DNA of 64,000 nucleotides, from NCBI RefSeq assembly GCF_020215645.1, contig NZ_CP084058.1, positions 558,001-622,000 on the forward strand, given 5' to 3'. The position numbers and the translations under genes were made by a program. Positions 39,300-47,944 of this stretch are shown here, one piece after another (the first letter of the stretch is position 1; each line of letters begins with the position of its first letter). Under the pieces are notes generated by a model. That model did no database searches, was not told the origin of the DNA, and saw nothing but the letters and a program-made list of their open reading frames with translations. This DNA is from Nonomuraea gerenzanensis. Its GTDB lineage: Bacteria > Actinomycetota > Actinomycetes > Streptosporangiales > Streptosporangiaceae.

Positions 39300-39660
39300 G
39301 GTCGCCCTCCTCCGGGCATGGCGAAGAAACCCCTGGTCGGGGGCGCTTTCTTGGATCGCACCCAGTTTGTGCAGCTCGGGGGAGGTTTGGCAAACGCGAA
39401 TGTCGCGTTCATAAACCCGTCTGACCTGCGTGAACGCCGTCGTGAGCGGTGGTGCTGACGTGGCCGTTTTCAGGGTGCTGAAGTGCGGCTTTCCTCCGCC
39501 GGCTGAGATTTTTTCCGCCCGGGCGGGCGTCGAGCCGGGCCCGCGCGTGCGCCCCCTGGCGCTCGGGCGGCCCCGTCTTTCGGGTCGGAACCGTCTTTCG
39601 GGTCGGAACGTCGCAGGATATTGATATTCCCGGACTTGCGGAATTGTGTACGGCTCCGCA
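39300..39660. other. 361-base intergenic region with an 18-bp tandem repeat
   Basis: Divergent promoter region between the ABC exporter operon and the GH25 lysozyme gene. No gene is supported. CCGTCTTTCGGGTCGGAA occurs twice in direct tandem (39573-39590, 39591-39608). After it comes GGATATTGATATTCCCGG, an A/T-rich segment likely to contain the lysozyme promoter. Confidence 0.55.
39573..39608. repeat. two exact 18-bp tandem repeats
   Basis: Two perfect adjoining copies of CCGTCTTTCGGGTCGGAA, 53-88 bases upstream of the GH25 lysozyme start. Each unit contains TTTCGGGTCGGAA, which could bind a regulator or be a slippage product. Confidence 0.85.
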
Positions 39661-40677
39661 ATGATCTCCGGCGTGAAACGTCTCCTGTTATTCGCGGTAA
39701 TCGCTACGGTCGGCATGACCGGGGTCGCCCAGGCGGCCGACGGAGTGCCCGGTGTGGACGTCAGCAACTGGACGGGCGACATCGACTGGGCGAGCGTTGC
39801 CGCAGGAGGCGGGAAATTCGCGTTCGTGCAGGCCACCGAGGGTACCGACTACACCAACCCGCGTTTCGGCGCCCAGTACGACGGCGCCGCGGCGGCCGGG
39901 CTCGTCCGGGGCGCGTATCACTTCGCGCAACCGCACGAAACCGATGGGACAGCGCAGGCCGAGTATTTCCTGCAGCACGGCGGCAACTGGGTGAGCGACG
40001 GCCGGACGCTGCCCGGGGTGCTCGATATCGAGGACAATCCGTACAAGGACACGAACGGCAAGAACAACTGTTACGACCTGTCCGTCGAGGACATGGTCGG
40101 CTGGCTCAAGGCCTTCACGAAGAAGTACTACGAGGCCACCGGGCGGCACGCGATCATCTACACCACCACGAGCTGGTGGCAGACGTGCACGGGGAACTCG
40201 ACGAAGTTCAAGTCCAACCCCCTCTGGCTGGCCCGCTGGGGCAGCGATCCGGGTGAGCTGCCGAAGAGCTGGAAGAAGTACACGTTCTGGCAGTCGGCCG
40301 ACAAGGGGCCGCTGGTCGGCGGCGGGAACACGTTCAACGGCTCGGATTCCCAGCTCGCCACCCTGGCCAACCCGCCGGCCTCGGTGAGCGTGTCGGGCCG
40401 GGCCAGGAACAGGAAGACGTACACGGTCACCATCAAGAACACGGGGCCGCACCCCGTCAAGGACGTCAAGCTCTCGGGGAAGGCGTTCGGCGGGCAGAGC
40501 GTGGTCCGGGCGCCCGGCTGCGACTTCAGCGGCACGGCGGTGCGCTGCACGCTCGCCGAGCTGCCGCGCGGGCAGAGCAAGACCTTCACGATCACCACCA
40601 AGCCCAGGAAGTCGACGGGCACCGTCGGCCTGTACGTGGCGGTCGGTACGGTGAAACTCACCCTCAAAGCCCGATAA
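39661..40677 (+). CDS. secreted GH25 lysozyme with C-terminal beta domain
   Basis: A protein of about 338 residues; ATG 39661 is used, GTG 39673 or GTG 39646 are alternatives, and none has a clear Shine-Dalgarno. Signal peptide LLLFAVIATVGMTGVAQAAD. The GH25 domain (about 25-225) has GVDVSNWTGDIDW, FVQATEGTDYTNP, GAYHFAQP and the catalytic LDIEDN. It ends with an Ig-like/DUF11-type domain of about 95 residues (SVSGRARNRKTYTVTIKNTG). It should cleave peptidoglycan between MurNAc and GlcNAc outside the cell. Confidence 0.9.
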   Translation: MISGVKRLLLFAVIATVGMTGVAQAADGVPGVDVSNWTGDIDWASVAAGGGKFAFVQATEGTDYTNPRFGAQYDGAAAAGLVRGAYHFAQPHETDGTAQAEYFLQHGGNWVSDGRTLPGVLDIEDNPYKDTNGKNNCYDLSVEDMVGWLKAFTKKYYEATGRHAIIYTTTSWWQTCTGNSTKFKSNPLWLARWGSDPGELPKSWKKYTFWQSADKGPLVGGGNTFNGSDSQLATLANPPASVSVSGRARNRKTYTVTIKNTGPHPVKDVKLSGKAFGGQSVVRAPGCDFSGTAVRCTLAELPRGQSKTFTITTKPRKSTGTVGLYVAVGTVKLTLKAR

Positions 40678-40722
40678 GAGGCAGGATGAATCCCAGGAGC
40701 GGAACTCTTGGGAGGACATGGG

Positions 40723-41244
40723 ATGAGGCGGCGGTTAGCCCTCGCGGCCGTGCTGCTCCTGCTGACCGCCACGGCCTCCGTGCCCCTGGGCCTGTCCATG
40801 CCGCCGCTGATCGTGCGGATCGCCTACGAGCTTGAGCAGCGCGACATCGTGTACTCCTGGGGCGGTGGCCACGCCGCCGCCCCCGGGCCCTCCAAGGGCA
40901 CCTGCAGGGGCTACCGGGGGCGGATCAAGCCCTGCCCGGCGGCCAGGACGCGCGGGCTCGACTGCTCCGGCTTCGCTCGGTGGGTGTACGCGCTGGCGCA
41001 CGGTCAGGACGTGCTGGGGCCGGGCAACACCGACGACCACGTCCGCAGGATGCGCCGGGTCTCCTCACCCCGGCCGGGGGACCTGGTGTTCTTCGGGAAG
41101 ATCACCAAGAGGTCGGTCAGGACCCATCACGTGGGCGTCTACCTGGGCGGCGGGAAGATGATGAACGCGCCCGAGACCGGGGCCGTGGTGCGGGTCGACG
41201 AGATCGGCCGCAAGAAGGGCTTCGCCGGGTTCTACCGGTACTGA
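40723..41244 (+). CDS. secreted NlpC/P60 peptidoglycan hydrolase
   Basis: A 173-residue protein. ATG 40723 lies 7 bases after GGAGG. N-terminal signal peptide (RRRLALAAVLLLLTATASVP), then an NlpC/P60 domain with catalytic Cys in GLDCSGFARWVY, PRPGDLVFF, and catalytic His in THHVGVYLGGGKM. A basic, Cys-containing insert (CRGYRGRIKPCPAA) precedes the active site. It follows the lysozyme gene by 45 bases on the same strand, so two different cell-wall hydrolases are probably coexpressed. Confidence 0.9.
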   Translation: MRRRLALAAVLLLLTATASVPLGLSMPPLIVRIAYELEQRDIVYSWGGGHAAAPGPSKGTCRGYRGRIKPCPAARTRGLDCSGFARWVYALAHGQDVLGPGNTDDHVRRMRRVSSPRPGDLVFFGKITKRSVRTHHVGVYLGGGKMMNAPETGAVVRVDEIGRKKGFAGFYRY

Positions 41245-41328
41245 CGCCGCCATCCGTGCCGATTCGGTATGCCTGTAACGCCTGTGGCGGGGCAAAAATG
41301 AGAGACCCCGCGGCTAATGTGTGCCGCT

Positions 41329-41559
41329 ATGGACAGGCGATGGGTAGGGCTCGACGGCTACGAGGTCGTAGTCGCGGTGCGCGCGGGGCGGCAGGTGCTC
41401 CGGGTGCGCAGGAACGGGTGGCTGGTCGCTGACTGCACCTCCGTGGCCGAGGTGGCCAGGCACGTTGACCTGGCGGATCTCTGCGAGGTGGTCGAGCTGC
41501 CCGCGCGGCGGCGGGAGGCGGCGGCTGTGGCGGCCGGATCGAGTTCGCATCATCGCTGA
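41329..41559 (+). CDS. small unknown protein
   Basis: A 76-residue protein. ATG 41329 (MDRRWVGLDGYEVVVAVRAG) is chosen because TAATGT, a good -10, lies 9 bases upstream, implying a leaderless mRNA; an in-frame ATG at 41317 overlaps that element. The middle (VLRVRRNGWLVADCTSVAEVARHVDLADL) suggests a small alpha/beta fold. No family known. It ends 39 bases before tRNA-Thr. Confidence 0.6.
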   Translation: MDRRWVGLDGYEVVVAVRAGRQVLRVRRNGWLVADCTSVAEVARHVDLADLCEVVELPARRREAAAVAAGSSSHHR

Positions 41560-41598
41560 GTGCCGTGTATGGTTACACCTGTCCGCAGCGCCGGACAG

Positions 41599-41671
41599 GC
41601 CCCTATAGCTCAGTCGGCAGAGCGTCTCCATGGTAAGGAGAAGGTCAACGGTTCGATTCCGTTTGGGGGCT
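41599..41671 (+). tRNA. tRNA-Thr (GGT)
   Basis: A 73-base cloverleaf: acceptor GCCCCTA/TGGGGGC, D arm GCTCAGTCGGCAGAGC, anticodon stem TCTCC/GGAGA with loop ATGGTAA giving anticodon GGT, T arm AACGG-TTCGATT-CCGTT, discriminator T. No encoded CCA. Confidence 0.95.
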
Positions 41672-41696
41672 CGCACTTCACGCCCGGCCCGGGAGA

Positions 41697-41918
41697 TCAC
41701 GGGGTCGGGCGTTTCGCGTTCCGGGGGTCACTCGGCGGCCGGCGGGTCCGTTTGCGCCACCACTGCACGAGCGCCGAGACGCCGGGCGCGGCCGTGGTGC
41801 CGGTGCCGGCCTGAAGGGCCTCGACCACGTCCCACCGCACCAGGAACGCGCCCACCACCAGCACGCTCCAGATGATCGCGGCGGCGAGCGCCCAGCCGAG
41901 CAGTTCGACCGGGCTCAA
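41697..41918 (-). CDS. small single-pass membrane protein
   Basis: A 73-residue frame starting at TTG 41918 (LSPVELLGWALAAAIIWSVL) behind GGGGAG. It has one transmembrane helix (WALAAAIIWSVLVVGAFLV) and a basic Trp/Arg-rich tail (VQWWRKRTRRPPSDPR). The non-ATG start and short length make it uncertain, but the topology follows the positive-inside rule. No family known. Confidence 0.45.
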   Translation of the reverse strand: MSPVELLGWALAAAIIWSVLVVGAFLVRWDVVEALQAGTGTTAAPGVSALVQWWRKRTRRPPSDPRNAKRPTP

Positions 41919-42042
41919 GCGCTGCTCCCCATGGCGGGGGGTGTAGCGATCGGTCCCGCATGGCGGATCTTGCCCGTTCCGGTCCCGAGTTTTGAGCCGC
42001 GACTGATCCACCACGCCCCGCCAGGTCCATAGCCTGGGCCCA

Positions 42043-43113
42043 ATGGCAAGGTCAACCTGGATCGCCGCAGCGGCCGTCGTGGCCGCCGTCGCCGTGGCGC
42101 TGGGAGTCGCCCTGGCGAGTGGAGCGCTGCTGCTCGGCGGCCACGAGGAGCGCCGGAGCCCGCCGGTCACCGATTCGGTGCGGGGATCGGGCTCGACGGC
42201 GCAGAAGGGCGCGATGGACGCCTGGCGGGCCGACTTCGCGCGGATGCACCCCGGGCTGCTCGTGACCTACGACGCCAACGGTTCCGGGGCCGGGATCCGC
42301 GACTTCATCGCCGGCCGCAGCGCGTTCGCGGGCTCGGACGTCCCGCTGAGCCGTGAGGAGCAGGCGCTGGCCGACCGGCGTTGCGGTGGTCGTGCCGTGC
42401 ACCTGCCGATGGTGGTCGGTCCGATCGCGCTGGCCTACAACCTGCCGTCCGTGCCGGAGCTGAAGCTCTCGCCCGCCACCCTGACCGGCATCTTCAGCGG
42501 GCGCATCACCCGGTGGGACGCTCCGGAGATCGCCGCGGAGAACCGTGGCAGCAGCCTGCCGGGCGCCTGGATCCGGGTCTTCCACCGTTCCGACGACTCC
42601 GGGACCACGCACAACTTCCTGTCCTACCTCAAGGCGGCCGGCCGCTGGCCGCACCAGGCGGCCAGGAGGTGGAACGGCGCGGGGGAAGGGGTGGACAGCT
42701 CCAGCGGAATGGCACAGGCCGTCGCGCACAGCCGGCATTCGATCGGATATGTGGAATACGGCTTCGCCAGCAGTGCGCGGTTGAAGGTGGCGGAAATCAA
42801 GAATGCGGCGGGGGAGTTCGTGGCGCTTTCGCCCGAGAGCGCGAGCAAGGCGTTGAAAGGGGCGCGGCGGACCGGCCGGGGGGACGATCTCGTGGTGCGC
42901 ATCGATTATCGGACCAAGGCGGCCGGTGCCTATCCGCTCATCCTCGCGACCTACGAGATCATCTGCGGGCGGGGCAACGATCCGCTGGTGCTCACCTTTC
43001 TCGGCTACACCGCGAGTGATGCCGGGCAGTCCTTCCTCTCCTTGTACGGTTACGCGCCGCTGCCCGACGACCTGCTCGTCGAAGTGCGCACGCGGCTCGG
43101 CGGCATGTCCTGA
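42043..43113 (+). CDS. PstS-like phosphate-binding protein, membrane-anchored
   Basis: A 356-residue protein. The N-terminus is a long hydrophobic helix (AAAAVVAAVAVALGVALASG) without a lipobox, so it is a signal anchor or a cleaved signal. The binding-protein fold has SVRGSGSTAQKGAMDAW, YDANGSGAGIRDFIAGRSAF, GSDVPLSREE, LTGIFSGRITRWDAPEI, VFHRSDDSGTTHNFLSYL and IGYVEYGFA. These are the phosphate-contact segments of PstS (T-G-S-G and S-D-D-S-G-T). No pstCAB genes follow; the downstream neighbours are two unusual genes. Confidence 0.85.
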   Translation: MARSTWIAAAAVVAAVAVALGVALASGALLLGGHEERRSPPVTDSVRGSGSTAQKGAMDAWRADFARMHPGLLVTYDANGSGAGIRDFIAGRSAFAGSDVPLSREEQALADRRCGGRAVHLPMVVGPIALAYNLPSVPELKLSPATLTGIFSGRITRWDAPEIAAENRGSSLPGAWIRVFHRSDDSGTTHNFLSYLKAAGRWPHQAARRWNGAGEGVDSSSGMAQAVAHSRHSIGYVEYGFASSARLKVAEIKNAAGEFVALSPESASKALKGARRTGRGDDLVVRIDYRTKAAGAYPLILATYEIICGRGNDPLVLTFLGYTASDAGQSFLSLYGYAPLPDDLLVEVRTRLGGMS

Positions 43114-43246
43114 GTATTTTCGATATATCCCGCCATGGTGGGGCGAATGGCATAAAAGAATTTGCTGGATTTTGGGTTCCGGCATATTTACCATTGACCA
43201 GCGCGGCGCCGTCCGGGGTTCGCCGTGAAAGGGCTGGGAGGGAAAT

Positions 43247-45892
43247 ATGGCGACGCACCCGGTGCTGGAGAATTCCGCGAGGGAAGTGCTGAAGGGCACC
43301 CTCGTCCCGGTGCGCGTCTCCGCGCCCGGTGACGCGGGCAGCGGTGCCATGGTCAAGCGGGGCGCGCTGCGGCAACTGGAGCTGTCGTCCGGTGACGTGG
43401 ACGCCGTCCTGGGCCGGCTCCAGCAGGGGGCGGAAAGCGCGCAGGCGGCGGGCTCCGCGCCGGGGCTCTCCGCGACGACGATCGAGGTGCTCAGAGGCGT
43501 CGAGTCCGCCGGGCCCGCCGGGGCTGCCGAGGCGGCCGGGCGCCGAGCCGCGACCGAGGCCGCGCGGCTGTCCGAGGCCGACGTCGCGCGCCTGCCCGCG
43601 GCCGAGTTGGCGCGCTTCGCCGAGACGCTCGTCGAGGTGCGGGCCGAGCGCCTGCGCGAGGCGCCCGGCGTGCCCGCCGCGCAGGCGCTGAACGCGGCCG
43701 TCGTGGCGCTGCGCGGCCTGGTGGCGGCCATCGGCACGCCACCTGTAGGCATGCTCAACCTCGAACGCATCGAGATGGTCCCGATCGGCATCCAGCGCGG
43801 CGAGCTGGTCTCCACGATCCCCCTGGCGCCCGGCGAGGAGACGGCGGTCACGCACAAGGAGTGGTCGGTGACCTCGAAGGAGTTCACCACCATCGTCACC
43901 GACGCCATGGAGGAGATCAGCGAGACCGGCGTCACCGACAACACCGACCTGGCCCAGTCCACGTCGTCGCAGAGCCAGCACTCCAACCAGTTCAACATCA
44001 CCGGAACGGTCCAGGGGGGCATCCCGATCATCTCCGGTTCGAGCACGACGGGCTTCACCGCCCAGGACTCCGAGTCCGAGTCCGCCACCGAGAGCATCAA
44101 GCACGCGCGGTCCACGACCCAGAAGGCCTCCTCGCGCTCGCGGCGCGAGCACAAGGTGACGATCTCCACGACGACGGTCACCGGCACGTCCGAGACCTCG
44201 ACGCGGGTGCTGAAGAACACGCAGCGCGACCCGATCCGGATCGACTACTTCAGCCTCATGCGCAAGTGGCGCGTGCGGCTCTACCGCTACGGGCTGCGCC
44301 TGACCTACGACCTGGTGGTGCCGGAGCCGGGCGCGGCGATGCGGCGCGCGTACGCCGAGCTCGACCGGCTGCGCGCGCAGCAGGGCCCCTTCGAGTTCAC
44401 CGTCAAGCTGTCGGAGGTCGACCTGACCCCGGTCGACGCCGAGGGCAGGCCCGCCGAGGAGGGCATGGCGCGCTACCTGTGGCTGGGCGAGCACTTCGGC
44501 GTGGCGGTGCGGCGCCACCCCGACGACCCGACGCCGCTGACGCCGAGCGCCCACGTCCTGACCAGCGGCGGGTGGTGGTTCCTCGACCTGGAGTTCGAGG
44601 TGCCCGCCGGCACGTGGATCCGCGAGATCCTGCTGAACGCGCAGATCGGCAAGGACGACGAGGACGCCAAGCTGAACTTCGACGTCATCGGCGCCCAGAC
44701 CGAGCCGTCGTGGAGCGGCAGGGGCGACCCGCTGATCCTGCGCGACCACAGGATCATGGCGGTGGGCGGGCGCGCGCCCTACCTGGAGCACTACACCGGC
44801 CGTCAGAAGATGACCTTCTTCACCCACCACGCCGAGGACGTGTACGTCGGCCTCACCGTCCACCGGCAGCCGACGCCCGAGGCGATCGAGCAGTGGCGCG
44901 TGGAGGTCTGGAACACCCTCCACAACGCCGCCCAGGCGAGGTACTACGCGCGCCAGGAGGAGATCGCGGCCCGCATCGCGGTCATCGAGGAACGGCTGTC
45001 CGGCGTCGACACCCTCACCCTGCGCCGCGAGGAGAGCGACGAGATCATGAAGAGCGTGCTTAGGTTCGTGCTCGGGCCGGAGTTCGACTTCATGCCCGAC
45101 GACGTGCTCAAGGCGTTCGTCGCGGCCGGGGTGGATCTGGAGCACGGCGTCGGCTTCGACGGCTCGGCCCTGGGGCTGAGCGCCGAGCAGTGGACGACCC
45201 TGCGGCGGCACGAGGACGTCGTCCGCTTCGTCAACCAGGCCATCGAGTGGGAGAACGTGGTGACGTTCCTCTACTCCTACTTCTGGGACGTGCCGCCGAG
45301 CTGGCCGTTCATCCGGCAGTTGCGCCACGCCGACCCCAGCAGGCAGGCGTTCCTGCGCGCCGGCAGCGCGCGGATCGTGCTGACCGTGCGCAAGGGCTGG
45401 GAGGAGCGCTGGATGCGCTTCGCCGAGGGCGGCTCGATCGGCGCGCAGATCCCCGAGGAGTACCTGACGATCGCGCAGGAGATCGCCGCGTACGACGACC
45501 GCAACTATCCGGGCATCCCCCCGGCGAACCCGGGCAGGTCGGCCGTGCACCTGGCCGACTCCGTCCACACGACGTCATCCGCCGACCTGGCGCCCAGCAC
45601 CAAGCCGGTGAACATCAAGATCGCGAGCAGCGCGGGCTTCGTGGCCGGGCTGCCGGTGCTGATCGACGCGCACGACGAGCGGGGGCTGCAGGAGGCGCAG
45701 ATGGTGACCGCGATCCCCGACGCGACCCACCTCACGGTGGCCCGCCTCGACCACGCCCATCACGGCTCCCGGCAGCCGGTGCCGGTGCTGCAGCCGGGCG
45801 AGAAGGGCGCGCTCATCGCCGAGTGGAACGAGTACACCCCCTCGTCCGGCACGGACATCGCGGTCACGTCCAACCTCACCTCGATCGCGTGA
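43247..45892 (+). CDS. 881-residue protein of unknown function
   Basis: A long intact frame; GGGAGG lies about 8 bases before ATG 43247. No signal peptide, no Cys that I can see. Residues 1-160 are Ala/Glu-rich helix (AAEAAGRRAATEAARLSEAD). Residues 180-330 are Ser/Thr/Gln-rich (DLAQSTSSQSQHSNQFNITG; STTQKASSRSRREHKVTIST). A basic/aromatic segment follows (SLMRKWRVRLYRYGLRLTYD), then beta-rich sequence (WWFLDLEFEVPAGTWIREIL) and a helical C-terminal third with YSYFWDVPPSWPFIRQLRH. The stop overlaps the start of the next gene. I recognise no family; its size and texture suggest a structural or delivery protein, but that is inference. Confidence 0.9.
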   Translation: MATHPVLENSAREVLKGTLVPVRVSAPGDAGSGAMVKRGALRQLELSSGDVDAVLGRLQQGAESAQAAGSAPGLSATTIEVLRGVESAGPAGAAEAAGRRAATEAARLSEADVARLPAAELARFAETLVEVRAERLREAPGVPAAQALNAAVVALRGLVAAIGTPPVGMLNLERIEMVPIGIQRGELVSTIPLAPGEETAVTHKEWSVTSKEFTTIVTDAMEEISETGVTDNTDLAQSTSSQSQHSNQFNITGTVQGGIPIISGSSTTGFTAQDSESESATESIKHARSTTQKASSRSRREHKVTISTTTVTGTSETSTRVLKNTQRDPIRIDYFSLMRKWRVRLYRYGLRLTYDLVVPEPGAAMRRAYAELDRLRAQQGPFEFTVKLSEVDLTPVDAEGRPAEEGMARYLWLGEHFGVAVRRHPDDPTPLTPSAHVLTSGGWWFLDLEFEVPAGTWIREILLNAQIGKDDEDAKLNFDVIGAQTEPSWSGRGDPLILRDHRIMAVGGRAPYLEHYTGRQKMTFFTHHAEDVYVGLTVHRQPTPEAIEQWRVEVWNTLHNAAQARYYARQEEIAARIAVIEERLSGVDTLTLRREESDEIMKSVLRFVLGPEFDFMPDDVLKAFVAAGVDLEHGVGFDGSALGLSAEQWTTLRRHEDVVRFVNQAIEWENVVTFLYSYFWDVPPSWPFIRQLRHADPSRQAFLRAGSARIVLTVRKGWEERWMRFAEGGSIGAQIPEEYLTIAQEIAAYDDRNYPGIPPANPGRSAVHLADSVHTTSSADLAPSTKPVNIKIASSAGFVAGLPVLIDAHDERGLQEAQMVTAIPDATHLTVARLDHAHHGSRQPVPVLQPGEKGALIAEWNEYTPSSGTDIAVTSNLTSIA

Positions 45893-46779
45893 CCGCCTAC
45901 TTCTGCTTCCACGGCGAGCCTGCCGTGCGCCTGTCGCGGCTCACCCTGGGCGTCGGTGAGGAGTCGCGCGCCGTGATGTGGCGGGGCGAGGGGCCCGACG
46001 ACCCCGTGCACAGCGCCTTCTTCTTCTACGACTACGCCAAGCTGCTCATGGACGAGGTGGGCTCCTCGGCGGGGCCGCCGCGCGGGTACTTCCGGCTGCT
46101 GCGGTTCACCGGGAGGACGCCGGGGGCCTGGCGGTTCGAGGCGATGCACGTGCCGCGTACCGGCCCCTCCCTCCCGCTCGGCCGGCTCGACATCGACGTG
46201 CGCGAGCCGGCCACGCTCGACGCGGACCTGCTCTACACCGGCAAGTACCTGCTCTGGCAGCGATCCGTGCCGCCGGCGCTCGGCGCCAAGGCCCCGCTGC
46301 TGTTCCACGCCACCTCGGGGCTGAAGGGGTTGCAGGTCGGCATGTTCCAGTCCAGCAAGGACCAGGGGCCGCTGCCGGAGGGCCTGTACTCCTTCCTCAC
46401 GCACGTCAACCCGCGCCAGAGCTCCGTCGAGGCGGCGAACAAGCGCGAGGACGCGCTCACCAACAAGGAGGAGGGCATCGAGTTCCTGCCCGTGGGCGGC
46501 AACGGGCCGGTCGACACCAACTGGGGCACCATGCGCGTGCGGCTCACGCCGCTGAGCGGCAACATGTACGGCCGCGGCGGCTTCTACCTGCACAACTCCC
46601 ACAAGGGCCACAGCATGGGCTGCGTGGAGGTGGGCCCGTCCACCGACGGGCTCGACTTCTTCTCCGCGCTGCTCATCCACGCGGGCAGCCCGAGCCGCAA
46701 GCCGAGGATGACCCTGAGGGTGAAGTACTCCTTTCCCGAGCAGACGACGCTGGGCAAGACGCTCACCTCCGGCGGATGA
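45889..46779 (+). CDS. Tlde1-like (L,D-transpeptidase-fold) protein
   Basis: A 296-residue protein starting at GTG 45889, overlapping the preceding stop (GTGA), so translationally coupled. The C-terminal half has a Tlde1-type catalytic region: GPLPEGLYSFLTHV, NWGTMRVRLTP, then YGRGGFYLHNSHKGHSMGCVEV with His234 and Cys245 in the H-x-S-x-G-C pattern. Tlde1 proteins cut or modify peptidoglycan tetrapeptides as secreted effectors of type VI systems. Here there is no signal peptide. The N-terminal half (about 1-120) is beta-rich and unrecognised. Pairing with an 881-residue unknown protein is unusual. Confidence 0.75.
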   Translation: MTAYFCFHGEPAVRLSRLTLGVGEESRAVMWRGEGPDDPVHSAFFFYDYAKLLMDEVGSSAGPPRGYFRLLRFTGRTPGAWRFEAMHVPRTGPSLPLGRLDIDVREPATLDADLLYTGKYLLWQRSVPPALGAKAPLLFHATSGLKGLQVGMFQSSKDQGPLPEGLYSFLTHVNPRQSSVEAANKREDALTNKEEGIEFLPVGGNGPVDTNWGTMRVRLTPLSGNMYGRGGFYLHNSHKGHSMGCVEVGPSTDGLDFFSALLIHAGSPSRKPRMTLRVKYSFPEQTTLGKTLTSGG

Positions 46780-46978
46780 GGGGTGATGTGCGCCTGATCG
46801 GCGGCGCTGCTACGCTGATGCCCCCTCGTGCGGGGCGGCAGCGGGGGCTGTCGCTGTTTTGATTTCGATTGTCGGGGGTTCCTGAGGCATACTGGGAGCA
46901 CCCCACCTGACCGGGTGAGTTACGAATGTGCTCACCGTGTCGGGTATCCTCTACGGGCCGGGCCCTTTCCGGCTCAAA

Positions 46979-47052
46979 GGCGGAGTAGCTCAGTCAGGCA
47001 GAGCAAACGGCTCATAATCGTTGTGTCGCCGGTTCAAGTCCGGCCTCCGCTA
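46979..47052 (+). tRNA. tRNA-Met (CAT)
   Basis: A 74-base tRNA: acceptor GGCGGAG/CTCCGCT with one G-T pair, D arm GCTCAGTCAGGCAGAGC, anticodon arm AACGG-CTCATAA-TCGTT with anticodon CAT, T arm GCCGG-TTCAAGT-CCGGC, discriminator A. Position before rpmG is conserved in actinomycetes. The 200 bases upstream (46780-46978) hold its promoter and no gene. Confidence 0.95.
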
Positions 47053-47123
47053 CTGCCCCAACCCAGGTCGCCAGGCCTGGGTACGGGCGTGTCCATGTCC
47101 CGAACGTAGAAAGGCACTCCCAA

Positions 47124-47288
47124 GTGGCTGCCACCGACGTTAGGCCGAAGATCACGCTGGCCTGCCAGGAGTGCAAGCACCGCAACTACATCACGCGGAA
47201 GAACCGGCGCAACGACCCGGATCGGCTTGAGCTGAAGAAGTACTGCCCCAACTGCCGCTGCCACCGCGCGCACCGCGAGACCCGATAG
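47124..47288 (+). CDS. rpmG: 50S ribosomal protein L33
   Basis: A 54-residue protein from GTG 47124, with GAAAGG about 9 bases upstream. Sequence runs [20 protein letters not shown] and ends [19 protein letters not shown]. It keeps both Cys pairs (C-x2-C and C-x2-C), so it is the zinc-binding L33 form. It is the gene expected after tRNA-Met in actinomycetes. Confidence 0.97.
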   Translation: MAATDVRPKITLACQECKHRNYITRKNRRNDPDRLELKKYCPNCRCHRAHRETR

Positions 47289-47493
47289 GGCCTCCGGGCA
47301 GGGCTTCTGCCCTCCTACAGACAGATCGCACAACCGGCGTCCCCTAGCAGGGCGCCGGTTCGTCGTGTTTGCGGGGGTTTCCGCACCGCGCATGTCCCGG
47401 GCAAAAAGCAGCCCATCCCCAGCGACAGCCGAACCTTGTTCTGTTAGCGTCGGCCCCATCAGCGCTGGGACGGAGACATGCGAGGGAGCAGCG

Positions 47494-47943
47494 ATGGCCT
47501 TGAACCGTGACTTCGTGGGCAGGACCTATCCGCCGAGTGCCCCGTACGAGGTCAGCAGGGTGAAGATCAAGGAGTTCGCGGCGGCGATCGGCGACAACAA
47601 CCCGCTCTACCGCGACAGGGAGGCCGCCCAGGCCGCCGGGTACCCCGACGTGATCGCGCCGCCCACCTTCCCCATCGTCTTCAGCCTGCAGAGCGGCGGC
47701 GAGGCGCTGGTGGACCCCGACCTGGGGCTGAACCTCGCCATGGTGGTCCACGGCGAGCAGCGGTTCGAGTACGTGCGGCCCGTCCACGCCGGCGACGAGC
47801 TGGTCATGACGTCCACCATCACCGACATCCGCACGGCCGGGCGCAACGAGCTGCTGACGGTCAGGAGCGAGGTCCGGACGGTGCAGGGCGAGCCGGTGTG
47901 CGTGACGTACAACACGATCGTCGAGCGTGGAGGGGCCGGCTGA
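47494..47943 (+). CDS. hadA: (3R)-hydroxyacyl-ACP dehydratase subunit HadA-like (MaoC)
   Basis: A 149-residue protein. ATG 47494 has CGAGGGA upstream. FAS1-type dehydratase N-terminal domain: VGRTYPPSAPYEVSRVKIKE, FAAAIGDNNPLYRDREAAQA, VIAPPTFPIVFSLQSGGEAL and HGEQRFEYVRPVHAGDELVM. It is followed within 1 base by HadB, with which it should form the heterodimer. Actinomycete homologues act in fatty-acid (or mycolic-acid) elongation; the exact substrate here is not known. Confidence 0.92.
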   Translation: MALNRDFVGRTYPPSAPYEVSRVKIKEFAAAIGDNNPLYRDREAAQAAGYPDVIAPPTFPIVFSLQSGGEALVDPDLGLNLAMVVHGEQRFEYVRPVHAGDELVMTSTITDIRTAGRNELLTVRSEVRTVQGEPVCVTYNTIVERGGAG

Positions 47944-47944
47944 G

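Noticed and set aside
42992..45568. Open frame of 858 codons on the - strand
   Set aside because: Antisense to the 881-residue gene; Arg/Gly/Leu/Asp-rich low-complexity product and no plausible start signal. The + strand frame has a ribosome binding site and is coupled to the next gene.
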